Assembly (NCBI RefSeq): GCF_011193355.1 | Contig: NZ_CP049780.1 | Span: forward strand, 5,987,698-6,051,697 | Direction of reading: 5' to 3' | From: Streptomyces sp. JB150 | GTDB lineage: Bacteria > Actinomycetota > Actinomycetes > Streptomycetales > Streptomycetaceae | Length of the DNA stretch: 64,000 bases | Position numbers and translations under genes: made by a program | Shown: positions 61,346 through 64,000 of the stretch, in pieces | Layout of the letters: every line of letters begins with the position of its first letter | Position numbering within the stretch: the first letter of the stretch is position 1 | The notes under the pieces: model-generated | What the model was told of the DNA's origin: nothing | Seen by the model: the letters and a program-made list of their open reading frames with translations, nothing else | The model's database searches: none

Positions 61346-62170
61346 ATGAACGCCTTCGCCGAGCTTCACCGCGCCGGAGAACCGCTTCTCCTGCCCACCG
61401 CCTGGGATCACGCCTCGGCGCGCCTGTTCGCCGCGCAGGGGTTTCCCGCCATCGGTACCACGAGCCTCGGCGTCGCGGCGGGTGCCGGGCTGCCGGACGG
61501 GGCGGCCGCGACGCGCGACGAGACGATGCGCCTGGCCCTCGCTCTCGGCGCGGAGCCGTTCCTGCTGTCCGTGGACGCGGAGGGCGGGTTCGGCGACGAC
61601 CCCGACGAGGTGGCGCAGGCGGCTCGGGAGCTGGCCGTCGTGGGCGTCGCCGGGATCAATCTGGAGGACGGCCTCGGGCCGGCGCGGCGGCACGCGGAGA
61701 AGATCGCGGCGGTGAAGGCGGCGGCGCCCGGGCTGTTCGTCAACGCCCGCACGGACACGTACTGGCTGGGCGACGGGGAGGGCACCCGGCGCCGCCTGGA
61801 GATGTACCGGCAGGCCGGCGCCGACGGTCTGTTCGTGCCCGGCCTCACCGACCCGGCCGAGATCGCCGCCCTGGTACGGGACTTCGACGGCACGCCCCTC
61901 AACGTGTCCTACGCGCCCGGCGGGCCGGGCGTGACCCGCCTCACCGACCTCGGGGTGCGCCGGATCAGTCTGGGTTCGCTGCTGTACCGGCGGGCGCTCG
62001 GCGCGGCCGTGGACGCGCTCGCGGACATCCGCGCGGGACGGCGGCCCGGCGGGTTCGTGCCGTCGTACGAGGAGGTGCGGGCGCTGAGCGATCAGCGTGG
62101 GGCCGAGGACTCGAAGATCTCCGTGAGCCGGTCGGCGAACGCGACCGGGTGCTCCAGCGCTCCGAGGTGA
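61346..62170 (+). CDS. Isocitrate lyase/PEP mutase family enzyme
   Basis: The 274-residue barrel protein has LLLPTAWDHASARLFAAQGF, LLSVDAEGGFGDDPDEV, GINLEDG and FVNARTDTYWLG, the metal-binding and substrate blocks of the methylisocitrate lyase/PEP phosphonomutase group. It lacks the classic KKCGH loop, so a carboxyphosphonate-mutase or oxaloacetase-like lyase is as likely. A TAGCGT -10 (61334-61339) lies 6 nt before ATG 61346. The last 79 nt overlap the convergent hydrolase gene. Confidence 0.87.
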   Translation: MNAFAELHRAGEPLLLPTAWDHASARLFAAQGFPAIGTTSLGVAAGAGLPDGAAATRDETMRLALALGAEPFLLSVDAEGGFGDDPDEVAQAARELAVVGVAGINLEDGLGPARRHAEKIAAVKAAAPGLFVNARTDTYWLGDGEGTRRRLEMYRQAGADGLFVPGLTDPAEIAALVRDFDGTPLNVSYAPGGPGVTRLTDLGVRRISLGSLLYRRALGAAVDALADIRAGRRPGGFVPSYEEVRALSDQRGAEDSKISVSRSANATGCSSAPR

Positions 62171-62883
62171 CCGCCGGGCAGCTCGGCGAACCCGCCGCCG
62201 GCGCGCCTGGCGAGGGACGCGGCGGTGCGGTGCAGCAGTCCGCCGCGTGAGGTCTCGCCCGCCGCCAGGGTGAGCCGGGGCCCGGAGGACGAGGCCGCCG
62301 TCAGGCCGGGGACGTAGGAGGTGAACGGGACCAGGACGTGTGCGAGGAACAGGGCCTGCGGGCTCGACCGTTCCTCGGCGGGGGAGAGGGGGCGGCCGTC
62401 CGGCACGGCGTCCGGTGCCCGCTCCTCCAGGACGGCCGTGAGCCGGGCCGCGGCCGCCGCCGGGCCCGCGGCGCGGTAGGTGTCGTACACCTCCCGGAAC
62501 GCCGCCCGCCGCCGCGCCCCGTCGGGCAGGACGGCCACGCACGGCGGCTCGTGGGCGACGACGTGCCGCAGCCGCCGCGGATGCCGGGCGAGCAGGTCGA
62601 GTGCGGCGACGGCACCGGAGCTGGTGCCGAGGACGTACGCCGCCTCGCCGTCGGGGAGCACCGCGTCCAGGACCTCCCGGGCGCCGTCGCTCCACGCCTC
62701 CACCCGCTGGTCCTGGACGGGCCGGCCGAGCCGTCCGTGGGCGAGGCCGAGCGGGTCGTACGTCACCACCGTGAAGCGTTCGGCGAGCCGCCCGGTCAGC
62801 GGGCCCAGGCCCATCGGGTGCCCGGCGCCGCCGGGCAGGACGAGCAGGACGGGCCCCTCGCCGCGGACGTCGTGGTCACTCAC
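62092..62883 (-). CDS. Alpha/beta hydrolase
   Basis: The 263-residue product has the oxyanion region VLPGGAGHPMGLGPL, the nucleophile elbow VLGTSSGAVAAL and the C-terminal LPGGHLGAL with the catalytic His. GTG 62883 overlaps the stop of the TetR gene by 8 nt, so the pair is co-expressed and probably controlled by that repressor. Substrate unknown. Confidence 0.85.
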   Translation of the reverse strand: MSDHDVRGEGPVLLVLPGGAGHPMGLGPLTGRLAERFTVVTYDPLGLAHGRLGRPVQDQRVEAWSDGAREVLDAVLPDGEAAYVLGTSSGAVAALDLLARHPRRLRHVVAHEPPCVAVLPDGARRRAAFREVYDTYRAAGPAAAAARLTAVLEERAPDAVPDGRPLSPAEERSSPQALFLAHVLVPFTSYVPGLTAASSSGPRLTLAAGETSRGGLLHRTAASLARRAGGGFAELPGGHLGALEHPVAFADRLTEIFESSAPR

Positions 62884-63466
62884 GGGGCTCGTCGCCCTCC
62901 TCGCGGGGCCAGTGGGTCAGGGCCGTGTGCAGGGCGTCGACCGCCCGGTCCCAGGACGCGTTCACCTCGCGGGGGGCGCCGAAGCCTCCGGCGGCCTCCA
63001 GGACGCAGTAGCCGTGGAAGGTGGCGCGCAGCAGGCGGACGGCGTCGGTCAGGTCGGGTTCCTCGAGGCCGTAGGCGCGCAGCATGCCGTAGGTGATCTC
63101 GGCGGTGCGGCGCAGCGCGGGGGAGTCGGCGACGAGGGACTGGTCGATGCGGATCTGCGTGGCCGCGTACCGGCCGGGGTGCTCCCGCGCGTACGCCCGG
63201 TAGGCGTCGGCGAACGCGGTCAGCGCGTCCTTGCCGGCCCGGCCGGCGACGGCCGCCGCGATGCGGTCGATCAGCTCGCCGCCGGCCCGCAGGGCCATCC
63301 GGGCGCGCAGGTCCCGGAGGTTCCTGACGTGGGAGTACAGGCTGGCGTCCTTCACCCCGAAGCGGCGCGCCAGCGCGGACAGGGTCACGTTCTCGAACCC
63401 GGTCTCGTCGGCGAGTTCGACCGCGGCCGCGACGAGGCGGTCCGCGGTGAGACCGGCGCGGGGCAT
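62876..63466 (-). CDS. TetR-family transcriptional repressor
   Basis: The 196-residue protein has a TetR HTH (AAVELADETGFENVTLSALA, FGVKDASLYSHVRNLRDL) and a TetR_C-type ligand domain. GGGAGG precedes ATG 63466. A 19-bp palindrome 11-29 nt upstream of the ATG is the probable autoregulatory operator. It co-regulates the overlapping alpha/beta hydrolase gene. Confidence 0.9.
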   Translation of the reverse strand: MPRAGLTADRLVAAAVELADETGFENVTLSALARRFGVKDASLYSHVRNLRDLRARMALRAGGELIDRIAAAVAGRAGKDALTAFADAYRAYAREHPGRYAATQIRIDQSLVADSPALRRTAEITYGMLRAYGLEEPDLTDAVRLLRATFHGYCVLEAAGGFGAPREVNASWDRAVDALHTALTHWPREEGDEPRE

Positions 63467-63476
63467 ACGACCTCCC

Positions 63477-63495
63477 TGCCTAGGGCTTCTAGGCA
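63477..63495. promoter_or_regulatory. TetR operator candidate
   Basis: TGCCTAG-N5-CTAGGCA with perfect 7-bp arms, plus a further half-site GCCTAGG at about 63500, immediately upstream of the TetR start codon. Confidence 0.7.
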
Positions 63496-63702
63496 ACAGC
63501 CTAGGGAAGGAAGGCGGCCCGCCGCCACAAGGCGAGCCGGAGGACGCTGCGAGCCGTGGGGCGAGCGGCCGTGTCCGGGACTCCTCACGCTCATCCCCGA
63601 GTCGTTCAACATTCATCTTCCGCCGTGATCCTCCTCACGCGGCGCACCAGCGCACCGCGGAAGGCGGCCGCGAGAAGGCAGCGGCATCGAGGAGGCACAC
63701 CC

Positions 63703-64000
63703 ATGGGCCACGCCCACCACCACGGTCACAGCCACGGCCACGGGCATCACCACCATCACCACGACCACCCGCACGACAACGCCGCGGCCCTGCCCGCCGC
63801 CTTCGACACCTCCGTGCCCGACGAGGCCCTGACCCCCGAGCAGCGGTCCCGCCGCTCACTGCTGCGCCGCGCCGGACTGCTCGGCGCGGGCCTGGCCGCC
63901 GCGAGCGTGCTCACCCCGCAGGCGGCGCCCGCGTCCGCCGCGTCCGGCGGCCGCCGGCGCGACGGCTTCCTCTGGCTCGCGGGCGACCACCACATCCACA
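63703..64000 (+). CDS. CehA/McbA-type metallohydrolase, N-terminal part (3' end outside window)
   Basis: Ninety-nine codons are visible. Residues 1-25 contain about 15 His (for example GHAHHHGHSHGHGHHHH). Then comes a Tat signal (SRRSLLRRAGLLGAGLAAAS) cut near ASA. The mature start has FLWLAGDHHIH, the first metal-binding motif of PHP-fold CehA/McbA hydrolases. GAGGAGG precedes ATG 63703. The His-rich part lies before the Tat signal and would stay in or be removed from the pre-protein. Substrate unknown, possibly a phosphoester or carbamate. Confidence 0.8.
   Translation, partial: MGHAHHHGHSHGHGHHHHHHDHPHDNAAALPAAFDTSVPDEALTPEQRSRRSLLRRAGLLGAGLAAASVLTPQAAPASAASGGRRRDGFLWLAGDHHIH

Noticed and set aside
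63600..63625. PhoP box before the metallohydrolase gene
   Set aside because: GTTCA and TTCA occur, but they are 7 nt apart rather than in 11-nt direct repeats.

Overview
The window is chromosomal DNA from a Streptomyces or very close relative. It is about 70% G+C or more with strong third-position bias. It is rich in Tat and lipoprotein signals, lacks insertion sequences, phage genes, rRNA and CRISPR, and carries typical Streptomyces families: an SSI-type protease inhibitor, an SAV2148-type HEPN protein, DUF6528, DUF2264, a CehA/McbA metallohydrolase and sugar ABC transporters without their own ATPase. Coding is dense and mostly in short operons. All functions are read from protein motifs; no search was run.

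Layout. 1-5.7 kb: the end of an M14-type zinc peptidase, an overlapping SSI-type inhibitor, a convergent full-length M14 paralogue, then dihydrolipoyl dehydrogenase divergent from a LysR regulator that is preceded by a His-rich micro-ORF. 5.7-10.3 kb: treY and treX (trehalose from glycogen). 10.4-12.7 kb: a copper amine oxidase split into two secreted proteins, the catalytic one frameshifted. 12.8-15.9 kb: HEPN protein, DnaQ-type exonuclease, phosphotransferase. 16-20.4 kb: sugar ABC transporter (two permeases and a binding protein) and a macrolide-type glycosyltransferase. 20.4-25.1 kb: DUF6528, MMPL exporter, DUF1697 and a small protein.

25.1-34.5 kb is a complete assimilatory sulfate-reduction cluster on the minus strand. 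It starts with a 27-residue leader peptide, then sulfite reductase, a 59-residue zinc-ribbon protein, cysH, cysC, cysD, cysN, a sulfonate-type ABC importer and a sirohydrochlorin chelatase that serves siroheme synthesis for the sulfite reductase. Most of the cys genes overlap by 4 nt. 34.6-44.4 kb: GNAT, a secreted protein, a GAF regulator, an AidB-like flavoprotein, a YihY membrane protein, an NmrA-like reductase, two AraC-type regulators and a VOC protein.

44.4-46.2 kb is the odd region: a divergent tRNA-Gly(UCC) with its own near-consensus promoter and terminator, a wrecked Ser/Thr kinase gene, a frameshifted membrane-protein gene and a small zinc-ribbon protein. 46.3-61.3 kb is a carbohydrate region: ThuA protein, LacI repressor, hydroxyacid dehydrogenase, carboxylesterase, homocysteine methyltransferase, two secreted GH43 enzymes, an SGNH acetylesterase-like enzyme, a broken beta-propeller gene, a secreted nuclease/phosphatase-fold protein and a DUF2264 protein. 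Three similar LacI-type operators tie the LacI gene to the dehydrogenase and to the SGNH gene. 61.3-64 kb: a PEP-mutase-family enzyme, an alpha/beta hydrolase-TetR pair and the start of a His-rich CehA/McbA metallohydrolase.

At least nine genes have a TANNNT -10 element 6-7 nt before the start codon and so probably give leaderless mRNAs. The strongest second-look items are the divergent tRNA-Gly, the split amine oxidase with an altered cofactor motif, the HEPN domain lacking its catalytic His, the short genes of the sulfur operon (leader peptide and zinc ribbon), the operator-in-promoter architectures at 19.2 and 24.2 kb, and the shared LacI-type operator.
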